DNA of 10,773 nt, taken from contig SKVA01000059.1 in the NCBI GenBank assembly GCA_007129695.1, positions 1-10,773 on the forward strand, in the 5' to 3' direction. Source of the stretch: Spirochaetaceae bacterium. Its GTDB lineage: Bacteria; Spirochaetota; Spirochaetia; DSM-27196; SLST01. Positions 1 to 6,862 of this stretch are shown here, in pieces. Below the pieces are notes generated by a model. It made no database searches. It was not told the origin of the DNA and worked only from the letters and a program-made list of their open reading frames with translations. The number at the start of each line of letters is the position of its first letter. The stretch's first letter is position 1. The position numbers were made by a program, and so were the translations under genes.

Positions 1-510
1 GGCCAGGCGCAACGCGCGCAGGTCATCGGGATAGCGGACCGGTGACTTACTGAAGAAATGGATCCACCCGGCGGCGGACCAGGCGAGCACGTGGAAACGC
101 GCCGCTTCGAACGACGCCTCAAGGTCGGGCCGGATGCGATCCATCACGTGCGCCAGCTCGTCATCCGAGCCGATCAGAAACGGCGCGCTGACCGCGAAGA
201 CCTCCGGCACGAGCTGTTTGAGCCCTGCCGACGTGAGCACGCCGGCCTGCAGCTGGCCGATCCGCATCTTGCGGATCACGTCGCTCTCCTCGCCGGCGAT
301 CGCGTTGTGGTAGACGCGAAGGCGAACCCGATTGTTCGATATTCGACCCCAGTCGCGCGCAAGCTGGTTCAGCGCGGCTCCCCACGGCGACGCTTCCGGA
401 GCGACGCTCGCGAGCTTGATCTCCTGCGCGGATGCGGCGGCAGGAATCGCTGCAAGGAGCGCGACCGTGGCGACGACTCGAATCAGCGCGATGTTCAGTA
501 GCTTGCTCAA
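1..510 (-). CDS. TRAP transporter substrate-binding protein, DctP family (TatP-like), N-terminal part
   Basis: This is the periplasmic binding protein of a tripartite ATP-independent (TRAP) uptake system. It runs off the left edge, so 170 N-terminal residues are visible. Residues 1-28 look like a Sec signal peptide: basic start, hydrophobic stretch VVATVALLAAIPA, cleavage after ASA before QEIKLASVAPEASPWG, a typical DctP mature start. GEESDVIRKMRIGQLQAG and GWIHFFSKSPV (near residue 150) match conserved DctP family segments. The start is TTG at 510, overlapping the TGA of the lipoprotein gene by 4 nt, with GAGGAGG about 10 nt upstream; no ATG fits better. By analogy with T. pallidum TP0956-TP0957, the upstream TatT lipoprotein is its partner and DctQ/DctM membrane subunits should follow off-window. 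The ligand cannot be read from this half. The family call is strong; TatP rests on the neighbour. Confidence 0.88.
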   Translation of the reverse strand, partial: MSKLLNIALIRVVATVALLAAIPAAASAQEIKLASVAPEASPWGAALNQLARDWGRISNNRVRLRVYHNAIAGEESDVIRKMRIGQLQAGVLTSAGLKQLVPEVFAVSAPFLIGSDDELAHVMDRIRPDLEASFEAARFHVLAWSAAGWIHFFSKSPVRYPDDLRALRLA

Positions 511-1481
511 AACGCGTCTTCCTCCTCTTCCGGCCAGTCGAGCAGGAAGAACTCCTCGATATTCGCCAGATACCACGCTGCCTTGCGTTGCGACAGCACG
601 TTCACAAGCCGCGCATCGGGGTACGCGTCGGCGTCAACCGCGAGTGCGCGCTCCATCAGTTCCATGAACAGATCGACGTCCTGCGATGGGATCGCGAACG
701 TCTCTGCGTAACTGATGTAGGGACCGGCCAGACGTCCGTTGGCGATCCTGATCAGCCGTTCATAGTGGTACTGCGCCTTCGCCCGATCTCCGCCCATGGT
801 CGGTGGGACGCTCGCGTAGTACTGCAGCAGAAAGTCGTGGAGCGCGCCGTCGTTGAACCCGTCGTCAAGCTCGACGGCGCGGAGCATCAGCGGCAGTGCG
901 CGTGGGACCGAAAACGCGAGCTCCAGATCGAACGGGTCGAGTCCGAACGCGGCGACCCACCCGGCGCCGATCCAGTAGAGGTACGCCACGTCGCGCGCGC
1001 GCATTCGGGCAAGGTACGGCTCCACTGCTGCCGCGTCGGTGGCAAACAGTGCGTCGCGAAATCCCGAATATCGAACGTCCAGACCCCTGATCACGTACTC
1101 GCGACCGCGGAGGTAGAGCGCCTTCGCGCGCCGCTGCATCGACTCTTTCTGGTCCCACTCGTAGAAGGGTAGCATCGAGGCGGGCGTCGCCACGAACGCG
1201 TTCGCGTAGGAGATGAAGCCGCTACCGGTAGCAAGGAGAAGCCCTTCGTGCCGCGGCGTCTGCTCCAGGATGCTCTCAAACAGCTTCAGCGCGAACGGAA
1301 GCGCGTCCCCAACCAGCTGCGGGTCGGCGTCGGTTGTGAAGGTCGAAACGCCGTCACCGTCGGTTCCCGCGAGCGTGTCGGCAAGCACGTTGACGGCGAG
1401 TCGGTTGATCGAACAGCTGGTGAGCCCCACTCCCAGCGCCGCTATGGCACCGATCACCGGCAACAATCGTCGAACGGTCAT
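507..1481 (-). CDS. tatT: TRAP transporter-associated TPR lipoprotein, TatT family
   Basis: This 324-residue lipoprotein resembles the TatT (TP0956) family, helical TPR-type proteins that associate with the TRAP binding protein in the periplasm. The N-terminus is a lipoprotein signal: MTVRRLLPVIGA, a hydrophobic run, and lipobox LTSC with the lipidated Cys at residue 23. The mature part is helical, with features that recall TP0956 (YANAFVATPASMLPFYEWD, YLYWIGAGWVAAF, DGALHDFLLQYYASVP). It ends in an acidic tail, EEEEDAF, whose codons also supply the Shine-Dalgarno sequence for the next gene. I chose ATG at 1481 because a TTGACA-N17-TATTCT promoter lies directly upstream; the longer in-frame TTG at 1517 is part of that -35 box. 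No Shine-Dalgarno sequence precedes 1481, so translation is probably leaderless. The family call is from pattern memory, supported by the adjacent DctP gene. Confidence 0.85.
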   Translation of the reverse strand: MTVRRLLPVIGAIAALGVGLTSCSINRLAVNVLADTLAGTDGDGVSTFTTDADPQLVGDALPFALKLFESILEQTPRHEGLLLATGSGFISYANAFVATPASMLPFYEWDQKESMQRRAKALYLRGREYVIRGLDVRYSGFRDALFATDAAAVEPYLARMRARDVAYLYWIGAGWVAAFGLDPFDLELAFSVPRALPLMLRAVELDDGFNDGALHDFLLQYYASVPPTMGGDRAKAQYHYERLIRIANGRLAGPYISYAETFAIPSQDVDLFMELMERALAVDADAYPDARLVNVLSQRKAAWYLANIEEFFLLDWPEEEEDAF

Positions 1482-1488
1482 GGCGAGC

Positions 1489-1517
1489 AGAATACGGCCA
1501 TGCACCCATCCTGTCAA
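1489..1517 (-). promoter_or_regulatory. Sigma-70-type promoter of tatT, leaderless arrangement
   Basis: The minus strand reads TTGACA (1517-1512), a 17-bp spacer, then TATTCT (1494-1489). The -35 box is a perfect consensus, the spacing is optimal, and the -10 box matches at 5 of 6 positions. Normal spacing places transcription start at about 1482-1481, on the ATG of tatT, so the mRNA would have no 5' leader. This lets tatT-tatP be transcribed independently of the upstream peptidase genes. It is visible by sequence only; no start site has been mapped. Confidence 0.75.
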
Positions 1518-1535
1518 CGCGAGCGACCGCGGCCG

Positions 1536-1970
1536 CTACAGGCCCAGAAGCTCCGAAATTTCGTCCCACGCGGCGCGGCGGTAGCGGAACCAGACTTCGG
1601 TGTCCGTGCCGTCCTCCACGTACGCGATGAGCCCCCACGCCTGGTTGATCAGCAGCCGGTACGCGCTGACCATACGCCGCAGCAGGTCGCGGTCGCCGTC
1701 GACCAGCCCGTCGTCGTCGGCGAGCTCCTCGAGCACCTCGACCGCCGACTCGCTCAGCCCTATCACGTCGCGCGCGAGCTCGTCGGCGAACTCGCCCGTG
1801 TACGCGCCGGTCGCGTACCCGTCGGCGAGCGTCCCGAGCAGGAAGTACGTGCTGTAGAGATTGCTCACACCGAGCGCACCGACCGCGTAGAGCGCAGGGT
1901 CATCGCGCTCGGCCGCCAGCGGCAACACCGCGATCGTGGCTAGTACGACAAACCACCCGAGTCGCTTCAT
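1536..1970 (-). CDS. Small exported protein of unknown function
   Basis: This 144-residue protein is not one I recognise. Residues 1-20 (MKRLGWFVVLATIAVLPLAA) look like a Sec signal peptide, probably cut after LAA before ERDDP; there is no lipobox Cys. The rest is predicted mostly helical: an aromatic, hydrophobic segment (SNLYSTYFLLGTLADGY), a strongly acidic middle (residues about 62-95, with ELADDDG and DGDRD), then a Tyr/Trp-containing C-terminal part. A periplasmic helical bundle is plausible but unproven. ATG 1970 is preferred to a longer in-frame start because AAGGAGG lies 5 nt upstream and the signal peptide begins there. That Shine-Dalgarno sequence is fused to the TAA of the peptidase gene (TAAGGAGG), so the two genes are almost certainly co-transcribed. 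It also lies directly before tatT-tatP, so a role with either neighbour is possible. Confidence 0.8.
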   Translation of the reverse strand: MKRLGWFVVLATIAVLPLAAERDDPALYAVGALGVSNLYSTYFLLGTLADGYATGAYTGEFADELARDVIGLSESAVEVLEELADDDGLVDGDRDLLRRMVSAYRLLINQAWGLIAYVEDGTDTEVWFRYRRAAWDEISELLGL

Positions 1971-1980
1971 GTCGACCTCC

Positions 1981-4911
1981 TTAGAGCGGAAGCTGGATCC
2001 GACGCTCGCCAAGAGCCGGGATTACCGCGGCGGCCCGGTCAACAGCGTCGGCGCCGGCAAGGACCGCGACCGTGTGGTCGTCGTACGCGTCGACGAGCCG
2101 ACGCGCGGCGCGCACGACGTCATCGACGCGGGTGTCGAGCAGCACGCGGTGATTCCGGTCGCGAACCTCGTCGGGTATACGGTAAAGCGTTCTGCGCAAC
2201 CCGACAAGAGCCTTCTCCGACGGCGACTGCGGCCGATAGTATCGGCCGGCGACTCCGATCACGGCCTGCTCCAGGTCGTCGGGCGATACGCCTTTGGCGG
2301 TCCCGGTGAGCGCCGCGCGGAACGCATCGAGCGTCGGCACGATCGCCGGATCGCGGTACGACCAGAAGCCGAACACACCGTCCATTCCCCGAGCGCTCGC
2401 GCTGACACCGTAGGCGCCGCCGGTCATGCGGACCGATTCCCAGAGGGGACCGGTCCGCAGCAGATGCGCGAGCACCTGCTCGTGTACGTGATCGTCGGTT
2501 CCGAACCGTGCGCCGCGCATCGCGAGCGCGACGTAGCAGACGTTCGACGGGACGATCAGCGCCTCGGCGGGTGGAACCGGCTCGACCGCGAGCAACGGCG
2601 AGCGCGGCCGCCCACGTGTATCGGCGGCAGAGTCGGGAAGCGCGGCTACCAGGCGTTCGATGTGCGGCAGCGCGGCCTCGCACGCGTCGGCGCTCCCGGT
2701 CAGATTGACGAGCGCGGCGCGTCGACGGATCACCGCGTCGCCGATCCGCGACAGCGGCTCGGCGAGCCGCCCGCCATCCTCATCGAGCGACGACATGAAC
2801 AGGAGCTGCGTCGCGCCGTGCCATAGTTCGCCGTAGCGGTCGGCGTCGGAGTACGCCCTGCCGGCGCGCACCGCGGCGTAGCTATGCCCCGATGGAAGCA
2901 CCGAGCCGCTCATGCTGCTTCGCGCCTCCTTGAAGACGTCCGAGACCCGCCGTGCGTTCGAGTAGTCGGGGCTCACGATCAGTTCGCAGAGCAGGTCGAC
3001 CGCTTCGCTGAGCGTCGACTCGAGCGTCTTGACGCGGAAGAAGAGCCTGCGGTCCGCGGTGATCGACCCGTCGGCGGCGATACCGGCCTCGTGGAACGCG
3101 CTCATCCCGCCCGACTTCAGTCCGATATCGGTGATGACGTCGTCGTAGGTCCGTCCGGGCAGTCCGAGTTCGCCGAACGCGTCGACGAAGAGCGGAACGT
3201 AGGGCGTGAGATCGCCGTCGAGGTCCCCGATGTCGAAACCGATGTCGATGTATACGATGCCGTTCGCCGGAACGTCGTGCGTGTAGAGCGGCACCCCCGC
3301 GATCGCATTGACCGCGGTCGGAACGCGTTCGATTTCGCGGGGCAGGTCGGCAACCCGCAGAGCAGGTAGACTCGATACCGCCTCCGGCGGGTCGGCCGTT
3401 GTCTGCAGCCGGTCGAGCGCGGCCTGATCGGCTTCGATCCGCGCTCGCTCTTCGGTGGAGAGCGCGCGTTCGCGCTCTCCAAGCCACGTCGCGAGCGCAT
3501 CGGTATCGCGCCGGCGCTGGTCTGCGTCGGGCAGCACAATCGACAGCAGCCGGTGCGTGTTCCCGATCAGATGCTCGCGTATCAGGCGTTCGAAGTAGCG
3601 CGGCTCGGCCGCGACGGCGTCGCGCACGCGCTGCAGCGGCTCCTGGAACCGGAGCGTTCGCTCGGGCGCCTCTCCGTGCAGCCACCCGCGAAGCGACCGC
3701 CCCATCAGGCGCAGCCCGTTCGGACCGCCGCCTTTGATCTCGCGGTTTCGGAACTCGACCTTCCGCAGCGACGACTCGATGAGCGCCGGGTCGATGCCGT
3801 CGCGCTCGATTCCGGACAGCGATTCGAGAATGAGCGACTCGATCGCTCTCTTGTGCGCTACGTCGGTGTCACGCAACCCAACGCTGAAGACCGGCTCGCG
3901 AAGATCGGTCTCCATCCCCGTCGGCGCCGACAGATCGTCTCCCAGACCCGACTCGATGAGCGCACGCCGAAGCGGTCCAGCACTCGAGCCGAGCAGGATG
4001 TAGGCAAGCAGCTCGAGCGACAGGAGCTCTTCGGGGGTGCGGCCTCCTGTGATGAGCCAGCTCAACGTGATCGACGTTGGGCCGTCGTCACCGTCGGTCG
4101 GGCAGGTCACGGTAACCTCGCGCGGATCGCTCCAGCGCGGCTGAATGAGCTGCCTGGCCGCAGCGGCCGACGCACGGCCGCCGGCCTCGAACCGCGACAG
4201 GAACCGTGCATCGATGAAATCGAGGTAACGTTCGGTCGGAATGTCGCCGTACAGGAATATCAGCGCGTTCGACGGGTGGTAGCACGTCGCGTGGAAGTCG
4301 ACGAACGCTTCGTACGTCAGATCGGGGATCGCGCGCGGGTCACCGCCGGAGTCGTACCCGTACGGGGTGTCGCACAGGAGCGCCTGGTGGACGATCCGTC
4401 CGGCGACCGAATCGTGATCGGCGTAGACGCCGCTCATCTCATTGTACACGATGCCGGTCAGTTCCAGACGGCCATCGGTGAACTGCAGCCGATGCCCCTC
4501 CTGCTGGAAGAACTCCCGGCGCAGCAGCGGAAAGAACACCGCGTCGCCGTAGACCTCCATGATATTGAAGAGGTCCTTCTCCACCGTACTCGAAGCCGGA
4601 TAGACCGTCTTGTCGGGGTACGTCATCGCGTTCAGGAAGGTGTTGAGACTCCCCTTGACCAGCCGGATGAACGGATCCTTCAGCGGGTACGCGCGCGACC
4701 CGCACAGCACCGAGTGCTCGAGGATATGCGCGATGCCGGTCGAGTCGGCCGGAAGCGTCCTGAACGCGAACGCGAAGAGGTTCTCAGGGTCGTCGTTGTT
4801 GACGTGAAAAACGTCGGCGCGCGTGCCGGCATGCCGGTACCGACGCCCCACCCCCCTATACTCGGGCAGCGGCGTCTCGTACAGAAGCTCGAATCCATTG
4901 GTAAGCGCCAA
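1981..4911 (-). CDS. M16C-family zinc metallopeptidase (PreP/falcilysin-like)
   Basis: This 976-residue protein has the length and plan of M16C peptidases, two M16 halves in one chain that enclose and degrade peptides. The inverted zinc site HILEH is at residues 62-66 (Zn ligands His62 and His66, base Glu65), inside GIAHILEHSVLCGS. The distal ligand is Glu158 in YNEMSG. In the C-terminal half, Arg828 and Tyr834 in SVRMTGGAYG match the conserved Arg/Tyr substrate-binding pair of PreP. No signal peptide is evident, so it is probably cytoplasmic, where it would recycle peptides. The start is TTG at 4911 with AAGGAG 6 nt upstream, 17 nt after the nucleosidase stop; the N-terminus ALTNGFELLYETPLPEYRG looks normal for the family. 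It is probably in one operon with the nucleosidase before it and the small exported protein after it. All catalytic residues are present. Confidence 0.93.
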   Translation of the reverse strand: MALTNGFELLYETPLPEYRGVGRRYRHAGTRADVFHVNNDDPENLFAFAFRTLPADSTGIAHILEHSVLCGSRAYPLKDPFIRLVKGSLNTFLNAMTYPDKTVYPASSTVEKDLFNIMEVYGDAVFFPLLRREFFQQEGHRLQFTDGRLELTGIVYNEMSGVYADHDSVAGRIVHQALLCDTPYGYDSGGDPRAIPDLTYEAFVDFHATCYHPSNALIFLYGDIPTERYLDFIDARFLSRFEAGGRASAAAARQLIQPRWSDPREVTVTCPTDGDDGPTSITLSWLITGGRTPEELLSLELLAYILLGSSAGPLRRALIESGLGDDLSAPTGMETDLREPVFSVGLRDTDVAHKRAIESLILESLSGIERDGIDPALIESSLRKVEFRNREIKGGGPNGLRLMGRSLRGWLHGEAPERTLRFQEPLQRVRDAVAAEPRYFERLIREHLIGNTHRLLSIVLPDADQRRRDTDALATWLGERERALSTEERARIEADQAALDRLQTTADPPEAVSSLPALRVADLPREIERVPTAVNAIAGVPLYTHDVPANGIVYIDIGFDIGDLDGDLTPYVPLFVDAFGELGLPGRTYDDVITDIGLKSGGMSAFHEAGIAADGSITADRRLFFRVKTLESTLSEAVDLLCELIVSPDYSNARRVSDVFKEARSSMSGSVLPSGHSYAAVRAGRAYSDADRYGELWHGATQLLFMSSLDEDGGRLAEPLSRIGDAVIRRRAALVNLTGSADACEAALPHIERLVAALPDSAADTRGRPRSPLLAVEPVPPAEALIVPSNVCYVALAMRGARFGTDDHVHEQVLAHLLRTGPLWESVRMTGGAYGVSASARGMDGVFGFWSYRDPAIVPTLDAFRAALTGTAKGVSPDDLEQAVIGVAGRYYRPQSPSEKALVGLRRTLYRIPDEVRDRNHRVLLDTRVDDVVRAARRLVDAYDDHTVAVLAGADAVDRAAAVIPALGERRIQLPL

Positions 4912-4928
4912 GCGTCTCTCCTTGCGGG

Positions 4929-5609
4929 CTACAACCGCGTCAGCAGTTCCCGGACGTAGTGCAGGCTGTTCGCGGCCGACACGTCGAGCAGTCGTTCGAA
5001 GTCGAGCGCCGTGCCGTCGCTGTGGTCGCTGATCGTCCGGATCAGCAGAAACGGCAGCGCGTTCACCGCCGCGACGAGCGCGACGCTCGCGCCCTCCATT
5101 TCCACCGCGTCGCCGTCGAGCGACGCGGCGAGCCGGTCGCGCAGGCCCGCGTCGGTGACAAACCGGTCACCGGTGAGAATACGCCCGACGTGCGCGCGAC
5201 CGTCCGGCGGCCGGATCGAACGCGCGACCTCGAGCAGCGCAGGATCGGCCGGCAGGAAACGGTAGTCGGTGTACGGAATCCGCCCAAGCTCGAAGCCCAT
5301 CGCGGTCACGTCCATGTCGTGCTGCACGCAGTCGCGCGCAACCACCACATCGCCAAGGTCGTAGCCACGGTTGAGCGATCCGGCGACGCCGGTGAACACG
5401 ATCCGCCGCGGCGCGTACCGGTCGACCAGGTGCTGCGCGAAGAGCGCCGACATCGACTTGCCGACGCCGGTCCTGCTGACGATCACCGGATGGTCGTCGA
5501 TCCGACCGCGATACACGGGCCTTCCGAGCGCCGACTCTTCCACGCGGTCGCAGAGCGCCGCTGCGAGCGCGTCGACCTCGCGGTCGAGCGCTCCGAGCAC
5601 GAGCGTCAT
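4929..5609 (-). CDS. mtnN: 5'-methylthioadenosine/S-adenosylhomocysteine nucleosidase
   Basis: This 226-residue cytoplasmic enzyme hydrolyses the glycosidic bond of MTA and S-adenosylhomocysteine, releasing adenine and the ribosyl thioether. It clears by-products of SAM-dependent reactions and recycles sulfur and purine. Catalytic positions of the Pfs family are visible: Glu11 in GALDREVDAL (general acid/base), Glu172 in VEMEGAS (ribose-binding) and Asp195 in RTISD (purine N7 protonation). GVAGSL at 74-79 is the usual glycine-rich phosphate/ribose loop, and the length fits the family (about 230). ATG 5609 overlaps the TGA of the C-S lyase gene by 4 nt (ATGA), so translation is coupled. GTGVGKS near residue 47 resembles a P-loop but is the normal Pfs segment, not an ATP site. 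Confidence 0.95.
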   Translation of the reverse strand: MTLVLGALDREVDALAAALCDRVEESALGRPVYRGRIDDHPVIVSRTGVGKSMSALFAQHLVDRYAPRRIVFTGVAGSLNRGYDLGDVVVARDCVQHDMDVTAMGFELGRIPYTDYRFLPADPALLEVARSIRPPDGRAHVGRILTGDRFVTDAGLRDRLAASLDGDAVEMEGASVALVAAVNALPFLLIRTISDHSDGTALDFERLLDVSAANSLHYVRELLTRL

Positions 5610-6820
5610 CGGCTTGCCCCTGCGTCACGCGTACCGGTGAGCGCGGCGACGGCCTGACCGAGCCGACCGATCGCGTCGTCAAAGAGCGCGCGACTGGTCG
5701 CGATGTTGATGCGCTGGAAGCCCGACCCCTGGGAGCCGAACTGCCGACCTTCGCTGAGCCACAACCCGCCCTCTTCGAGCAGCGCGCGGCGCACCGCCTC
5801 GTCGTCGGCGGCGGTCGCCTTCTGTATCGGCCGGAAATCGAGCCAACCAAGGTAGGTACCTTCGGGGCGCGCGACCGGGATACCGAGCGCGGCGGCCTCG
5901 CTGACGAGCCGGTCGAGCTGCGCATCCAGGAACCCGCTCAGCCGGTCGACCCACGACTCGCACTCGTCGTAGGCGGCGCGCGACGCGACGAGCGCGAGCG
6001 GGCTCGCCAGTCCGAACCCCAACCGGCCGAGCGTCCGCTCAAAGCGGGAGCGTAGCTGCGGATCGGGGATCACGACGTGCGCGCTCGGCAAGCCGGCGAT
6101 GTTGAACGTCTTGCTCGGCGCGTGACACGCGACCGTCCGCAGCGCGATGTCGTGGCCCACGTCGAGCATCGGGGTGAACTCGACGCCGGCGCGGCGGATG
6201 TCGGCGTGGATCTCGTCGGACACGACGATCAGATCGTGCCGTACCGCGATGTCTGCGAAGCGCTCGAGCTCCGCGCGGGTCCAGACGCGCCCAACGGGGT
6301 TGTGCGGCGAACAGAGCACGATCATCCGCGTCCGGGGTGAGATCACCGACTCCAGATGATCGAGGTCCATCTGGTAGCGGCCGCCGACCTGGACAAGCGG
6401 GTTTTCGACGAGCGTGCGGCCGTTGTCGACGATCGCGTCGAAGAAGGGGTAGTAGACCGGCGGCTGAATCACGACCTGATCGCCGGGATCGGTCAGCCCC
6501 AGGATCGCCGATCGCACCGCCGGCATCACGCCGGGCGCAAAGACGAGCGTCGCAGGGTCGACCGTCCACGCGTGACGCCGGCGCTGCCACGACACGAAGC
6601 TTTCGCGGTACGCGTCCGACGCGAAGGTGTAGCCGAATACTGCGTGGTCGACGCGCCTGCGTAATGCGTCGATCACCGGGTCGGGGCACGCGAAGTCCAT
6701 GTCGGCGACCCACATCGGAAGCACGTCGCGGCCGCGAGAATTGTGGGGGCGATAGTCCCACTTGTACGTGTCGGTGCCGGCGCGACGGGGCACCGAGTCG
6801 AACGGAGTACTCGGGTCCAT
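5606..6820 (-). CDS. PLP-dependent C-S lyase, MalY/PatB (cystathionine beta-lyase) family
   Basis: This 404-residue fold-type I PLP enzyme cleaves a C-S bond of cystathionine or related thioethers, giving a thiol (homocysteine), pyruvate and ammonia. Diagnostic segments: MWVADMDF (36-43), which marks MalY/PatB within the aminotransferase superfamily; Asn174 in SPHNPVGRVW; Asp202 in SDEIHADI, contacting the pyridine nitrogen; Schiff-base Lys237 in APSKTFNIAGL; and a C-terminal Arg in RINIATSRA. The start is ATG 6820, giving MDPSTPFDSVPRR; a longer in-frame extension would run into the divergent epmA gene. No Shine-Dalgarno sequence precedes the ATG, but TATACT lies 8 nt upstream. The 3' end overlaps mtnN by 4 nt, which fits a role in methionine/homocysteine metabolism. 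E. coli MalY also modulates maltose genes, but nothing here suggests that. Exact substrate is unproven. Confidence 0.9.
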   Translation of the reverse strand: MDPSTPFDSVPRRAGTDTYKWDYRPHNSRGRDVLPMWVADMDFACPDPVIDALRRRVDHAVFGYTFASDAYRESFVSWQRRRHAWTVDPATLVFAPGVMPAVRSAILGLTDPGDQVVIQPPVYYPFFDAIVDNGRTLVENPLVQVGGRYQMDLDHLESVISPRTRMIVLCSPHNPVGRVWTRAELERFADIAVRHDLIVVSDEIHADIRRAGVEFTPMLDVGHDIALRTVACHAPSKTFNIAGLPSAHVVIPDPQLRSRFERTLGRLGFGLASPLALVASRAAYDECESWVDRLSGFLDAQLDRLVSEAAALGIPVARPEGTYLGWLDFRPIQKATAADDEAVRRALLEEGGLWLSEGRQFGSQGSGFQRINIATSRALFDDAIGRLGQAVAALTGTRDAGASR

Positions 6821-6828
6821 TGCGGCGT

Positions 6829-6834
6829 AGTATA
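6829..6834 (-). promoter_or_regulatory. Putative -10 element of malY-mtnN-peptidase operon
   Basis: The minus strand reads TATACT, 5 of 6 to consensus, ending 8 nt before the ATG at 6820. Transcription would start about 2 nt before the start codon. At 17-bp spacing the -35 position would be TAGGAT (6857-6852), a poor match, so either an activator or another contact would be needed. The element is supported mainly by the lack of any Shine-Dalgarno sequence and by the parallel with tatT. Confidence 0.5.
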
Positions 6835-6850
6835 CGGAGAGTTCGCGCGA

Positions 6851-6856
6851 TATCCT
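6851..6856 (+). promoter_or_regulatory. Putative -10 element of epmA
   Basis: TATCCT lies exactly 6 nt before the ATG at 6863, so normal spacing puts transcription start on the A of the start codon. No Shine-Dalgarno sequence is present; the bases before the ATG are ACCTCC, the complement of one. The -35 position (6828-6833, TAGTAT) is weak and overlaps the -10 of the divergent gene. Confidence 0.45.
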
Positions 6857-6862
6857 ACCTCC

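Noticed and set aside
1482..1517. Longer tatT start at the TTG at 1517, or a longer 144-aa protein starting at 2012
   Set aside because: The TTG is the first three bases of a perfect TTGACA -35 box, and the added residues would precede a complete lipoprotein signal. The longer form of the small protein would overlap the peptidase gene and put residues ahead of its signal peptide; the inner ATG has AAGGAGG at ideal spacing.
1522..1537. Palindrome around a NotI site (AGCGACCGCGGCCGCT) between the 144-aa gene and tatT, considered as a terminator
   Set aside because: The hairpin is short, overlaps the stop codon and is not followed by a T-run on the transcribed strand.
3553..4959. A 468-codon open frame on the plus strand opposite the M16C peptidase
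   Set aside because: Its translation is Arg/Gln-rich with no family features, while the opposite strand encodes an intact peptidase with all zinc ligands. Long antisense frames are expected at this GC content.
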